A DNA stretch of 64,000 nt from CAVSVP01 sp963731125 (lineage in GTDB: Bacteria > Pseudomonadota > Gammaproteobacteria > Competibacterales > Competibacteraceae), in assembly GCA_963731125.1 (NCBI GenBank), contig CAVSVP010000013.1, positions 124,001 through 188,000 on the forward strand. Direction: 5' to 3'. Positions 24,939-32,456 of this stretch are shown here, piece after piece. How positions within the stretch are numbered: the stretch's first letter is position 1; each line of letters begins with the position of its first letter. The position numbers were made by a program, and so were the translations under genes. Under the pieces are notes generated by a model that saw only the letters and a list, made by a program, of their open reading frames with translations, searched no databases and was not told where the DNA came from.

Positions 24939-26465
24939 ATGAGCGATCCGGTTTTTTCATTAGACATCCTGCTCAATCAGGGAAACGGCGTCGTCATGCA
25001 CCGACCATGGCGGCGTACCGTGATTGAGAAAGCGCACTGGAACATACTGGCCGATGGACTCGCTAACGGCGCTTGGGGGCTGCTTGGGTTGTGGGGTGAA
25101 GCCGGCATGGTCCACCTAGCCGTTCAAGAGACCCTTACCGGCACGCTGGGAATTGCCAGCCTGCCCTGTCCGCAGGGACGCTTCCCCTCAGTCGGTCGGG
25201 TGCATCCTCCCGCTGTCCGGTTAGAACGTGCGTTGCGTGACCTCTGGGGCCTCAACGCCGAAGGCAGTCCCGACCACCGCCCCTGGCTCGACCATGGCCG
25301 CTGGCCACGGCGCCATTCCCCGGGCACAGGTCATGCGGCACGCGCTGCACCCGAACCATATCCGTTTCTTCCGGCGCAAGGCGAGAGTCTACACCAGATT
25401 CCGGTAGGACCGGTGCATGCCGGTATCATTGAGCCCGGCCATTTTCGCTTTACCGCTAACGGCGAAACCGTGGTTCGGCTGGAGGCGCGCTTGGGCTATG
25501 TCCACAAGGGTATCGAACAGTTGCTGGCAGGAGCGACATTGGAACGGGCAGCCCGGCTGGCCGGTCGGTTGTCGGGTGACAGTACGGTGGCCTATGCGCT
25601 GGCTTTTGCCCGGGCTGTCGAAGCGGCAACCAGCACGGAGCTACCCGAACGTGCCCATTGGTTGCGCGCGCTGATGGCGGAGCTAGAACGGCTGGCTAAT
25701 CACTTGGGCGACATCGGCGCGATCTGCAATGACGCCGCCTTCGCCCTGATGCATGCCCACTGCGGTGTGTTGCGAGAGCAAGTGCTACGCGCCAGCGTTA
25801 CCTGCTTTGGGCACCGCTTGCTGATGGATTGTGTGATTCCCGGTGGCGTGATCAGCGACTTGAATGCGGACGGAATGACGGGCCTGCGCGAACTTACCGC
25901 CAAGCTCCGCCGGCAGTTTTCTCCCTTAATGGAACTGTACGACAACACCGCTTCACTGCAGGACCGGACTGTGGGAACCGGCATCGTCAAGCCCGAGTGG
26001 GTCAAGCAATTTGGCTGCGGCGGCTATATCGGCCGTGCTTCCGGTCGGCGTTTTGATGCTCGCCGAACGCCAGGTTATCCTCCTTACGATCAGCTCCGGT
26101 TCGAGGTTCCCGTGCTCCGCGAGGGCGATGTCAATGCGCGGGTGTGGATTCGCATCCGTGAGGTGGAGCAAAGCCTAGCGCTGATCGAACAGATTCTGGA
26201 CCGCTTACCGCACGGCCCGGTGTTTGTTGAACCGCAGCATCCCGGTCTGGCTTGTGAAGGAGCGGCACTGGTCGAGGGCTTTCGCGGCGACAACCTTGTC
26301 TGGGTGCGGCTTGCTGCAGACGCCACCGTGCTACGCTGTCACCTGCGTGACCCCTCATGGTTCCAATGGCCGCTGCTTGAGGCGGCTATCGAAGGCAACA
26401 TCGTGGCGGATTTTCCGCTTTGCAATAAATCATTTAACTGTTCTTATTCGGGTCACGATCTCTAG
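24939..26465 (+). CDS. Hydrogenase-like large subunit without NiFe ligands (HyfG/HycE/NuoCD type)
   Basis: A 508-residue protein with a short NuoC-like N-terminal domain (about 1-150) and a NuoD/hydrogenase large-subunit domain (IPVGPVHAGIIEPGHFRF, LGYVHKGIEQLL, ELERLANHLGDIGAICNDAAF, HRLLMDCVIPGGV). In FHL hydrogenases the first NiFe motif is RxCGxC; here the aligned residues 206-211 are RLAGRL, so both cysteines are replaced. The C-terminal DPCxxC motif is replaced by DPSWFQW. The protein ends in NKSFNCSYSGHDL, with no sign of a cleaved maturation tail. It therefore cannot bind a canonical NiFe centre and belongs with energy-converting hydrogenase-related (Ehr) proteins. The start at 24939 is set by GAGGTAG upstream. 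Confidence 0.88.
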   Translation: MSDPVFSLDILLNQGNGVVMHRPWRRTVIEKAHWNILADGLANGAWGLLGLWGEAGMVHLAVQETLTGTLGIASLPCPQGRFPSVGRVHPPAVRLERALRDLWGLNAEGSPDHRPWLDHGRWPRRHSPGTGHAARAAPEPYPFLPAQGESLHQIPVGPVHAGIIEPGHFRFTANGETVVRLEARLGYVHKGIEQLLAGATLERAARLAGRLSGDSTVAYALAFARAVEAATSTELPERAHWLRALMAELERLANHLGDIGAICNDAAFALMHAHCGVLREQVLRASVTCFGHRLLMDCVIPGGVISDLNADGMTGLRELTAKLRRQFSPLMELYDNTASLQDRTVGTGIVKPEWVKQFGCGGYIGRASGRRFDARRTPGYPPYDQLRFEVPVLREGDVNARVWIRIREVEQSLALIEQILDRLPHGPVFVEPQHPGLACEGAALVEGFRGDNLVWVRLAADATVLRCHLRDPSWFQWPLLEAAIEGNIVADFPLCNKSFNCSYSGHDL

Positions 26466-26476
26466 ACGACATCACG

Positions 26477-26995
26477 ATGCGTAAACTGCTGTTCCAGAAT
26501 CTGTTGCGTTCCCCGGTAACGCTGACGGCACCCATGCCTTCCCAGGAAGCCCTTGATGAATTGAGTATTAAGGTCGATCAGGCGGCGCATCGGCGGCTCG
26601 GGCGCAGCCTCGCCATTCGCGAGGTCGATGCCGGCTCGTGCAATGGGTGTGAGCTGGAAATTCACGCCTTGCACAATGCCTTTTACGATCTGGAGCGGTT
26701 TGGACTTCGTTTTGTCGCCTCACCGCGTCATGCCGATGTCTTATTGGTCACCGGTCCAGTGACCGCGAACATGCGTGAGGCATTGGAGCGCACTCACCAA
26801 GCGACACCTGAGCCTAAATGGGTGGTTGCGGTGGGCGATTGTGCCCGGGATGGAGGGCTGTTTCAGGGCAGTTACGCCTGTGTCGGCGGGGTAGCAGAAG
26901 TCATTCCGGTTGATTTGCATATTCCGGGTTGTCCGCCGAATCCTTTGCAACTGTTGGAGGGCTTACTAGCACTCTTACAGGCGCCGCGGCGTTGA
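26477..26995 (+). CDS. hyfI: NuoB/HyfI/HycG-like FeS small subunit
   Basis: A 172-residue protein that keeps all four cysteines of the proximal [4Fe-4S] N2-type cluster: DAGSCNGCELEIHAL (C55, C58), VAVGDCARDGG and IPGCPPNP. It is the electron-transfer partner of the large subunit. The retained cluster next to a ligand-less large subunit means the complex can still pass electrons, perhaps to quinone or an unknown acceptor. No HyfA/HyfH ferredoxin-type subunit is encoded here, so the electron donor is unknown. It is the last gene of the operon; about 200 bases without a gene follow. Confidence 0.92.
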   Translation: MRKLLFQNLLRSPVTLTAPMPSQEALDELSIKVDQAAHRRLGRSLAIREVDAGSCNGCELEIHALHNAFYDLERFGLRFVASPRHADVLLVTGPVTANMREALERTHQATPEPKWVVAVGDCARDGGLFQGSYACVGGVAEVIPVDLHIPGCPPNPLQLLEGLLALLQAPRR

Positions 26996-27195
26996 CGGCA
27001 GCCATTCCCACCCTGAGCGACGACGGCCAGCTGGCATACCAACATTGCCTCGGAATGATTTTCGCCTTTTCCGGATGTTTCATAGTTGAGTTGATGTCGG
27101 TCGCCGCGCATGTCTGCGAACTGAACAAACAGATCACCCGGAAGCAGACAATCTGGATGCACAGCCAGCGGTGTCTGCCGCTCAATCGGTCGTAT

Positions 27196-27819
27196 TCACC
27201 GTTGCGACGCGACCAGCTGTTGCGCCGAGCAGTCGCTCCGCTCGCGGTCTCGATCGCCCTCCCGAGCCACCTTCAACGCCCGAGCGTACCACTCCAGTTC
27301 GTTGAGAAACCTCACGATACGACGCTCGTAGCTAGCTTCGATCGGTGAGCCGTCCTCCCGGAACGCGTCTTGAACCTTCGGAATTGGAAATATGGAGGGA
27401 ATGCTCGACATCCCGAGCTCGCCGAGTATCGCACGCAGTGCAATCGCAGCCCGGACGCCGCCGAAGGCTCCAGCCGAGTAGCAGACGATCGCGCTCGGCT
27501 TGTAGAAGTACTCCTCGAGAAAGTGATCGAGGAGATTAGCGAGCGCGGGTGGAATGGTATGGTTGTACTCGCCGGACACGATCACATAGGCATCCGCGAC
27601 CCTCACCCGCTCGGCCAAACGTTCGAGTAATTCCGGCGCACCTCCCGGCGGATATTCCTTATACATCTTGTCGAGAAGCGGCAGCGGAAAGTCAACCGGG
27701 TCGACGAGGAAGACCTCATGCCCGCGTTCTCGGCACTGGTTAACGACAAAGCGGGCGGCCTTGATTCCTTGCCGCGCGGAGCGCACGGACCCGTAGAAGA
27801 CGAGCAGGTTCAGTTTCAT
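27196..27819 (-). CDS. NADPH-dependent FMN reductase family flavoprotein
   Basis: A 207-residue flavodoxin-like protein: LLVFYGSVRSARQGIKAARF (FMN phosphate loop), YVIVSGEYNHTIPPALANLLDHF split around the conserved EYNxxIP motif, and YSAGAFGGVRAAIALR. Such enzymes reduce FMN, quinones or azo compounds with NAD(P)H. The C-terminal 20 residues (REGDRDRERSDCSAQQLVASQR region) are unusual and may be a poorly conserved tail. It converges with the end of the hyf-like operon. Confidence 0.87.
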   Translation of the reverse strand: MKLNLLVFYGSVRSARQGIKAARFVVNQCRERGHEVFLVDPVDFPLPLLDKMYKEYPPGGAPELLERLAERVRVADAYVIVSGEYNHTIPPALANLLDHFLEEYFYKPSAIVCYSAGAFGGVRAAIALRAILGELGMSSIPSIFPIPKVQDAFREDGSPIEASYERRIVRFLNELEWYARALKVAREGDRDRERSDCSAQQLVASQR

Positions 27820-27848
27820 GGATTTTTCCTATAGATGGTCAGCAATGT

Positions 27849-27874
27849 AGTTTTCGGTCAGCGCACCGAAAACT
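27849..27874. promoter_or_regulatory. Perfect 10-bp inverted repeat upstream of the flavin reductase
   Basis: AGTTTTCGGT, a 6-base loop and ACCGAAAACT, located 30 bases upstream of the start codon at 27819. It may be an operator or an RNA hairpin in the leader. No T tract follows, so a terminator is less likely. Confidence 0.4.
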
Positions 27875-27902
27875 TTCAGTTGTTTGGTAGAGTTCAAGGT
27901 TC

Positions 27903-28037
27903 GGTAGTGCCCCTCAACTGCCTTGATAAGCTTAGCTGGTTTTTTCCCCTATCACCTACTTCATGGAGCGTGCCTTTTCAACCAAGCTTTTACCGCTTTC
28001 TGAAGATAATCCCATCACGGCAGTTGAGGGACACTAC
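27903..28037. mobile_element. MITE with ends of the IS1-like element at 57642
   Basis: About 135 bp, starting GGTAGTGCCCCTCAACTGCC and ending GGCAGTTGAGGGACACTAC. The ends match the terminal repeats of the full element at 57642-58946 (GTAGTGTCCCTCAACT). The interior has no transposase, so it would need the full element's enzyme to move. Confidence 0.75.
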
Positions 28038-28045
28038 AGGAAAAT

Positions 28046-28136
28046 TAGACATTATCGGAAATAAGCTATTGACTGACTTAACTGCTTGTACATCAAGGGC
28101 AATAATTCGCCGAAACCTTAAAACCGATAATGTCTA
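28046..28136. mobile_element. 91-bp MITE with ends of the adjacent IS5-like element
   Basis: It begins TAGACATTATCGG and ends CTTAAAACCGATAATGTCTA. The right end is the exact complement of the first 20 bases of the IS5-like element that starts at 28181, so this is an internally deleted derivative sitting 44 bases from its parent type. Confidence 0.85.
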
Positions 28137-28180
28137 TTGTAAAAGAAAGTTAAAAATCAGACCTTGCGCGTCTTTTATAT

Positions 28181-29206
28181 TAGACATTATCGGTTTTAAG
28201 GCATGTTCTGCAAATTCAGCAAGTTGAAGGTAGGCGCGGGATGGCGGCAAGCCATGCGCAGGTTGTGCAAGCCACAGGCAATCTCCATCACGCGATCCGA
28301 GATACCCTCCCGGGTCAGCCGTAAGATATCCTTGACGATCCGACACCGCTTCACACCACCGATCACGTGTTCGACCACCACTCGCGCACTGGCAAACAGC
28401 CGATTGAGAAACTGATCCGCGATGCTTAGCGCTTGCCCCTTGGGCTTTTTTTGGGTTGCCGTGTCTGTACACCGATCGGCGCATAGCCCTGAAAGCCGGT
28501 ATCTTGATCGAGCGTCGCGTTGGTCGGATAACTGAGGTGGGCCTCATCAGCAGCGCGTTTATCATGTCGGGTGCCTGCCACAGTCGGACTGAGATAAATA
28601 ACCTGCCGTGTCGTCTCCTTCACCAGCAGCAGATTCTTGTCGGTGTGCGCCTTCGTCTTGCCGCTGTAATGGGCACTCTGACGGGCGGCGTCTTGCGGGC
28701 GTTGCCGCCGCCGCTCCGTGCCATCCAGCGCCAATTCCTGCGTCCCGGCCACCGCCAGGGGGCGCGTCTCTACCCGTTCGGCGTCCCGTTCCGGTGCCAT
28801 CCCCAGCTCACGCAACGCCCCTGGTAACACCGGCAGCAAGCGATGAATCCAGTAATTCGCTTGCGCTTGACTGAGGCCAAACTGCAGTCCCTGCAGCGGT
28901 TGTAACGGATTGGTCTTGTGGTAGACCAACATAAATAGCAGCTTGTCTTCCCCTCGCGCCAGTCCCCCTTTCGCTCCACCACCCGCGCGGCGCCGCCGCG
29001 TCTGACCTTCCATCGTCAGATGCGGCGGGTACAGCGTCTCGTAAATCCGCTCAAACACCGGCAAGAGCACCATAAACTCGGCCAGCGTCAGGCTCGTCGC
29101 CGCGAAGAACTCGCGGGGGTGGTCTTTCAAATAGGCGTAGTTGAGCATCGCGATACCGCTCGTCAAGTAACAAACTCTCAGTATACACTATTCCCGATAA
29201 TGTCTA
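28181..29206 (-). mobile_element. IS5-like element with TAGACATTATCGG ends
   Basis: 1026 bp with 13-bp perfect inverted ends TAGACATTATCGG/CCGATAATGTCTA. A TA next to both ends could be the target duplication, in which case the element proper is two bases shorter at each side. It carries a two-frame transposase gene on the minus strand. Confidence 0.85.
28196..29148 (-). CDS. IS5-like transposase, two frames joined by -1 shift
   Basis: Frame 1 (29148 to 28426) encodes LTLAEFMVLLPVFERIYETL, a cysteine-free arm and a DDE_Tnp_4-like core (ALDGTERRRQRP, LSPTVAGTRHDKRAADEA, LDQDTGFQGY). It stops shortly after a run of seven A. In the -1 frame the protein continues as KGQALSIADQFLNRLF, RVVVEHVIGGVKRCRI to the stop at 28196, which supplies the last catalytic Glu region. 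The A-AAA-AAG heptamer at the joint is a classical slippery site, so the full protein is probably made by programmed -1 frameshifting or transcript slippage. Confidence 0.8.
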
Positions 29207-29342
29207 TTATACCTTTGACAGTGACGCTATGAAGTCAGTGGAAACGGTAACGCAATCCCCCTCTTGCAGAGGGTAGGTTGCGCTTAGCCCTAAAATGCCT
29301 TATTTCTTTGTTGGAGAAAAGGCGCAGAGATGAGAGAAAGCA

Positions 29343-31346
29343 ATGACTGAAAAAAAAGATACCAAAGCGCATGGGGGGTTGACGCGTCGTGATTTCCTTA
29401 CCACCACAGCCGCGACTGCTTCTCTGAGTGCTTTGGGATTATCCCGCTTGGCAACTGGTAAGCCAGAGACATCAACGACCGCGGCTGCTCCACAAGGGCC
29501 TATCGGTTTTCGTGGAAGCCCACGCCGACGTGGACGCCGACCAAATTTTCTGATCCTCATGGTCGATGAAATGCGCTTCCCTCCTCCCTACGAGAGCGAG
29601 CAGGCAAAAGAATTTCGGAAAAAGTACTTAAAAACCCAGAACGCTCTGCGTAGGCACGGGCTCGAATTCCAACGCCATTATGCCGCCTCGGTCGCGTGTT
29701 CTCCAAGCCGAACGTCCATTTACACAGGTCAATACCCGTCTTTGCACGGTGTGACCCAGACCACCGGAGCTGCTAAAGAACCCTTCGATCCCGACGTTTT
29801 CTGGCTGGATCCCAACAGTGTACCTACGATCGGCGACTATTTCCGGGCGGCAGGCTATCAGACTTTTTGGAAAGGCAAATGGCATGCCTCCGATGCCGAT
29901 ATGCTGATCCCGGGCACCCATGACCAGCTCGTCAGCTACGATGAGCATGGCTTACCCGATCCGACTGCAGAATCGCTCTATCTCGATTCGAACCGACTCG
30001 ATAACTACGGATTCTCAGACTGGATCGGCCCGGAACCGCACGGGCGAGCTCCCCTCAACAGTGGGTCTTCGGCCAAGGACGCTTTGGGCCGGGATATTGG
30101 ATTCGCCACCCAGGCACAGCAACTGATCGAGCAACTAGACCAAAACAGAAGCAACACACCCTGGCTTATTGTGGCGTCCTTTGTGAATCCTCACGACATC
30201 ACGCTGTACGGATTCGTTGCGAATTTACCCATCAGCGGGTTTGAATTTGAGATCGAGGACCTGGTGCCAGATAAATTATTCGACCCGATGCTGTTCGGCC
30301 CGACGCACAACGAAAACCTGCTTCGGAACAATAAGCCGCGCTGTCAGGCGAGCTATCGGGACGCCTACCACAGCGTTTTCCAGCCCATCATTTTCGACGA
30401 GCGGTACTACCGCTTCTACTACCAGCTCCACAAGAACGTGGATGAACAGATGATGAGGGTCTATCAGGCATTGCTCAATTCCCGCTACCAGGACGACACG
30501 ATCGTGATCTTCACCTCCGACCATGGCGATCTTCTCGGTGCTCACGGTGACATGCATCAGAAGTGGTACACGGCATATGAGGAGGCTCTACACGTGCCGC
30601 TGATCATTTCCAATCCACGCCTGTTCCCGGAAGCCGAGTCAGTAGACACACTGACAAGCCACGTCGACCTTCTGCCCACCCTGCTTGGCCTCGCCGGTCT
30701 CGATGCGGAGACGCTGCGGGAGCAGCTCGAGCAGAACCACAGTGACGCACGGTCATTGGTCGGCCGCAACCTTGCACCGCTGGTGCTGGGCGAAACAAAT
30801 CCCGACAGCGTAAAAGACCCGATCTACTTCATGACGGATGACGACCCCAGCCGCGGCCTTGATCAGAACAACTGGACGGGTATTCCGTACGCGTCAGTGG
30901 TGCAGCCGAACCACGTCGAGACCGTCATCGCCCGCCTTGACGACGAAGGGAAACTTGACGCCAATGGGAAGGTGTGGAAGTTTTCGCGATACTTTGACAA
31001 CCCTCAGTTCTGGAGCAACCCGGGCGTTCCGTGCCCACCGGCAAACGACCTTGCTCGCGATTGCCCTAAGGATGTGGTTGTGCGTCCGCCGGAGGAAGAA
31101 CCGCCGATCCTGCCGGGCGTGCACGAAGTCGTGTACACAGTAACCGTGAAGAGACAGCCTTTTGTCGACGAGTTCGAAATGTACAATGTGACGGATGACC
31201 CCACGGAACTGTCCAACCTTTATAATGACCCCGCGTTTGCTCAACAGCAAACTACGCTGAAGAGGTTACTCCGGAAACAGTGCGAGTTGAAACGGCTCAC
31301 ACCCATTAGCGGCGAGGTCCCTGGCCAGCCGAGTTGCACCGGCTGA
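29343..31346 (+). CDS. Tat-exported type I sulfatase
   Basis: A 667-residue protein. The N-terminus has a twin-arginine signal (LTRRDFLTTTAATASLSALG). The sulfatase signature is ACSPSRTSIYTGQYPSLHG, split, with Cys119 in the C-x-P-S-R motif that is oxidised to formylglycine; metal-site motifs are LILMVDEMR and FTSDHGDLLGAHGDMHQKW. These enzymes hydrolyse sulfate esters (choline sulfate, aryl or sugar sulfates), substrate not readable here. Tat export implies folding and formylglycine formation in the cytoplasm. A purine-rich GAGAGAAAG lies before the ATG. It is followed by a convergent NTPase gene. Confidence 0.9.
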   Translation: MTEKKDTKAHGGLTRRDFLTTTAATASLSALGLSRLATGKPETSTTAAAPQGPIGFRGSPRRRGRRPNFLILMVDEMRFPPPYESEQAKEFRKKYLKTQNALRRHGLEFQRHYAASVACSPSRTSIYTGQYPSLHGVTQTTGAAKEPFDPDVFWLDPNSVPTIGDYFRAAGYQTFWKGKWHASDADMLIPGTHDQLVSYDEHGLPDPTAESLYLDSNRLDNYGFSDWIGPEPHGRAPLNSGSSAKDALGRDIGFATQAQQLIEQLDQNRSNTPWLIVASFVNPHDITLYGFVANLPISGFEFEIEDLVPDKLFDPMLFGPTHNENLLRNNKPRCQASYRDAYHSVFQPIIFDERYYRFYYQLHKNVDEQMMRVYQALLNSRYQDDTIVIFTSDHGDLLGAHGDMHQKWYTAYEEALHVPLIISNPRLFPEAESVDTLTSHVDLLPTLLGLAGLDAETLREQLEQNHSDARSLVGRNLAPLVLGETNPDSVKDPIYFMTDDDPSRGLDQNNWTGIPYASVVQPNHVETVIARLDDEGKLDANGKVWKFSRYFDNPQFWSNPGVPCPPANDLARDCPKDVVVRPPEEEPPILPGVHEVVYTVTVKRQPFVDEFEMYNVTDDPTELSNLYNDPAFAQQQTTLKRLLRKQCELKRLTPISGEVPGQPSCTG

Positions 31347-31428
31347 CCCGCTGGCCCGGCGCCATGGGAGCCTGTGCGGTACGGTCAACTTGTCGAAAGG
31401 AGGCTATGATTTCTCCGCGAGCAGCGCT

Positions 31429-31917
31429 TTATTGGTCTTGTGTATAGGAAGCCACATTCGTGTATTCACGCTTAGGGCCCGGAAAGCTGTTGAAAATCTG
31501 TCGATGCCGTTGCAAGCCGTATTCATCGTCACGAGACTCGTACTCGCGAACCCATCGAATCAGTTCATCGAGCATAGCCCTTTGCTCGGTGGCCGAAGAA
31601 AATTTTTCCGGCTCCCATGGTCTGCGCTGACAATGCGCCACGCATGTCTCAATCCCGGGATTCAAAAATAGCAATTCGGTGCATTGAGGAAGTGCCGCTT
31701 CGACTAAATCACTATAGCAGCCCTCGATGACCCATTGGTCGTTAGCCTCCAGAAAACGGTAAAGTTCCTTGAGGCTTGCCTCCAGTGGCTTTCGTTCGGT
31801 GCCCTCATGCCACGCAATTTCGTCTAACGAGAGACGCGGTATATTCCTGCTACCGATGAGACGGCGCGCCAGCGTGCTCTTACCGGCACCCGCATTGCCG
31901 AGAAGGATAATTCTCAT
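31429..31917 (-). CDS. Small P-loop NTPase (adenylate kinase/FlaR-like)
   Basis: A 162-residue protein with Walker A LLGNAGAGKSTLARRL, LSLDEIAWHEGTERKP, WVIEGCYSDLVEAAL and the lid-like CQRRPWEPEKF. These match small kinases annotated as topology modulation protein or AAA nucleoside kinase-like. Exact substrate unknown. It lies just upstream (in coordinates) of the DUF29 gene on the same strand with 83 bases between. Confidence 0.8.
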   Translation of the reverse strand: MRIILLGNAGAGKSTLARRLIGSRNIPRLSLDEIAWHEGTERKPLEASLKELYRFLEANDQWVIEGCYSDLVEAALPQCTELLFLNPGIETCVAHCQRRPWEPEKFSSATEQRAMLDELIRWVREYESRDDEYGLQRHRQIFNSFPGPKREYTNVASYTQDQ

Positions 31918-32000
31918 TAATTCAACGGCTCCCGACTTGCGGACTAACGCACCGAGCCCACCAGGCGGGTGTGACGCTACCGCTCTGGTACAGTATCGGT

Positions 32001-32453
32001 TTAGCTGTTTTCCCTCTCTTCGGGAAAGAAATCTTTCTCCAGTATTTTCTCAAGGAAGAAAGGGCAGTTCTCTGGAAAATGGCTTTTCTCAATTCCCGTT
32101 TCGTCTTCAGCATGCAGCTTAGCCTTTTCATAAGCTACTGCTATTTTTTGCATTATTTCATGGCGCAAGCTTAGGCTGTCCTCCAGGAGTTCATTGATAT
32201 CAATACGTTGGGTCAGAATGGTATTTTTCCAACTTTTCGATCGTTTTGCTGATTGGAACCGCCATTTCAAAAGATGGGCGAGCAACACGGCTAACCGATT
32301 CACTAATTCCCGCTTTTCGCTCTTACCCATCGCCTCCAGTTCTTCGGCTATATGCTCAGCATCAATTTCGGTAAATTTTTGCTCCCGAAGCAACCTCGCA
32401 TTATCCATTAGCCATGCATAAAAATCTTTCTGGTAATCGCTGGTAATTCCCAT
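32001..32453 (-). CDS. DUF29-family protein, 5' flank replaced by IS
   Basis: A 150-residue DUF29 protein: GITSDYQKDFYAWLMDNARL, LREQKFTEIDAEHIAEELEA, MGKSEKRELVNRLAVLLAHL, LKWRFQ, and the C-terminal HFPENCPFFLEKILEKDFFP. The family is common in cyanobacteria and proteobacteria, often beside mobile or toxin-antitoxin genes; function unknown. The 2049-bp IS copy B is inserted 4 bases upstream of the ATG, and the start codon lies inside the 5-bp target duplication. The coding region is intact but its promoter and ribosome binding site now come from the IS, so expression is doubtful. Confidence 0.85.
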   Translation of the reverse strand: MGITSDYQKDFYAWLMDNARLLREQKFTEIDAEHIAEELEAMGKSEKRELVNRLAVLLAHLLKWRFQSAKRSKSWKNTILTQRIDINELLEDSLSLRHEIMQKIAVAYEKAKLHAEDETGIEKSHFPENCPFFLEKILEKDFFPEERENS

Positions 32454-32456
32454 GAT

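Noticed and set aside
24939..26465. Functional group 4 NiFe hydrogenase
   Set aside because: Both cysteine pairs that bind NiFe are replaced, and no hydrogenase maturation genes are present.
26929..27348. Plus-strand frame after the small FeS subunit gene
   Set aside because: It overlaps the FeS subunit and the flavin reductase genes and has no domain signal.
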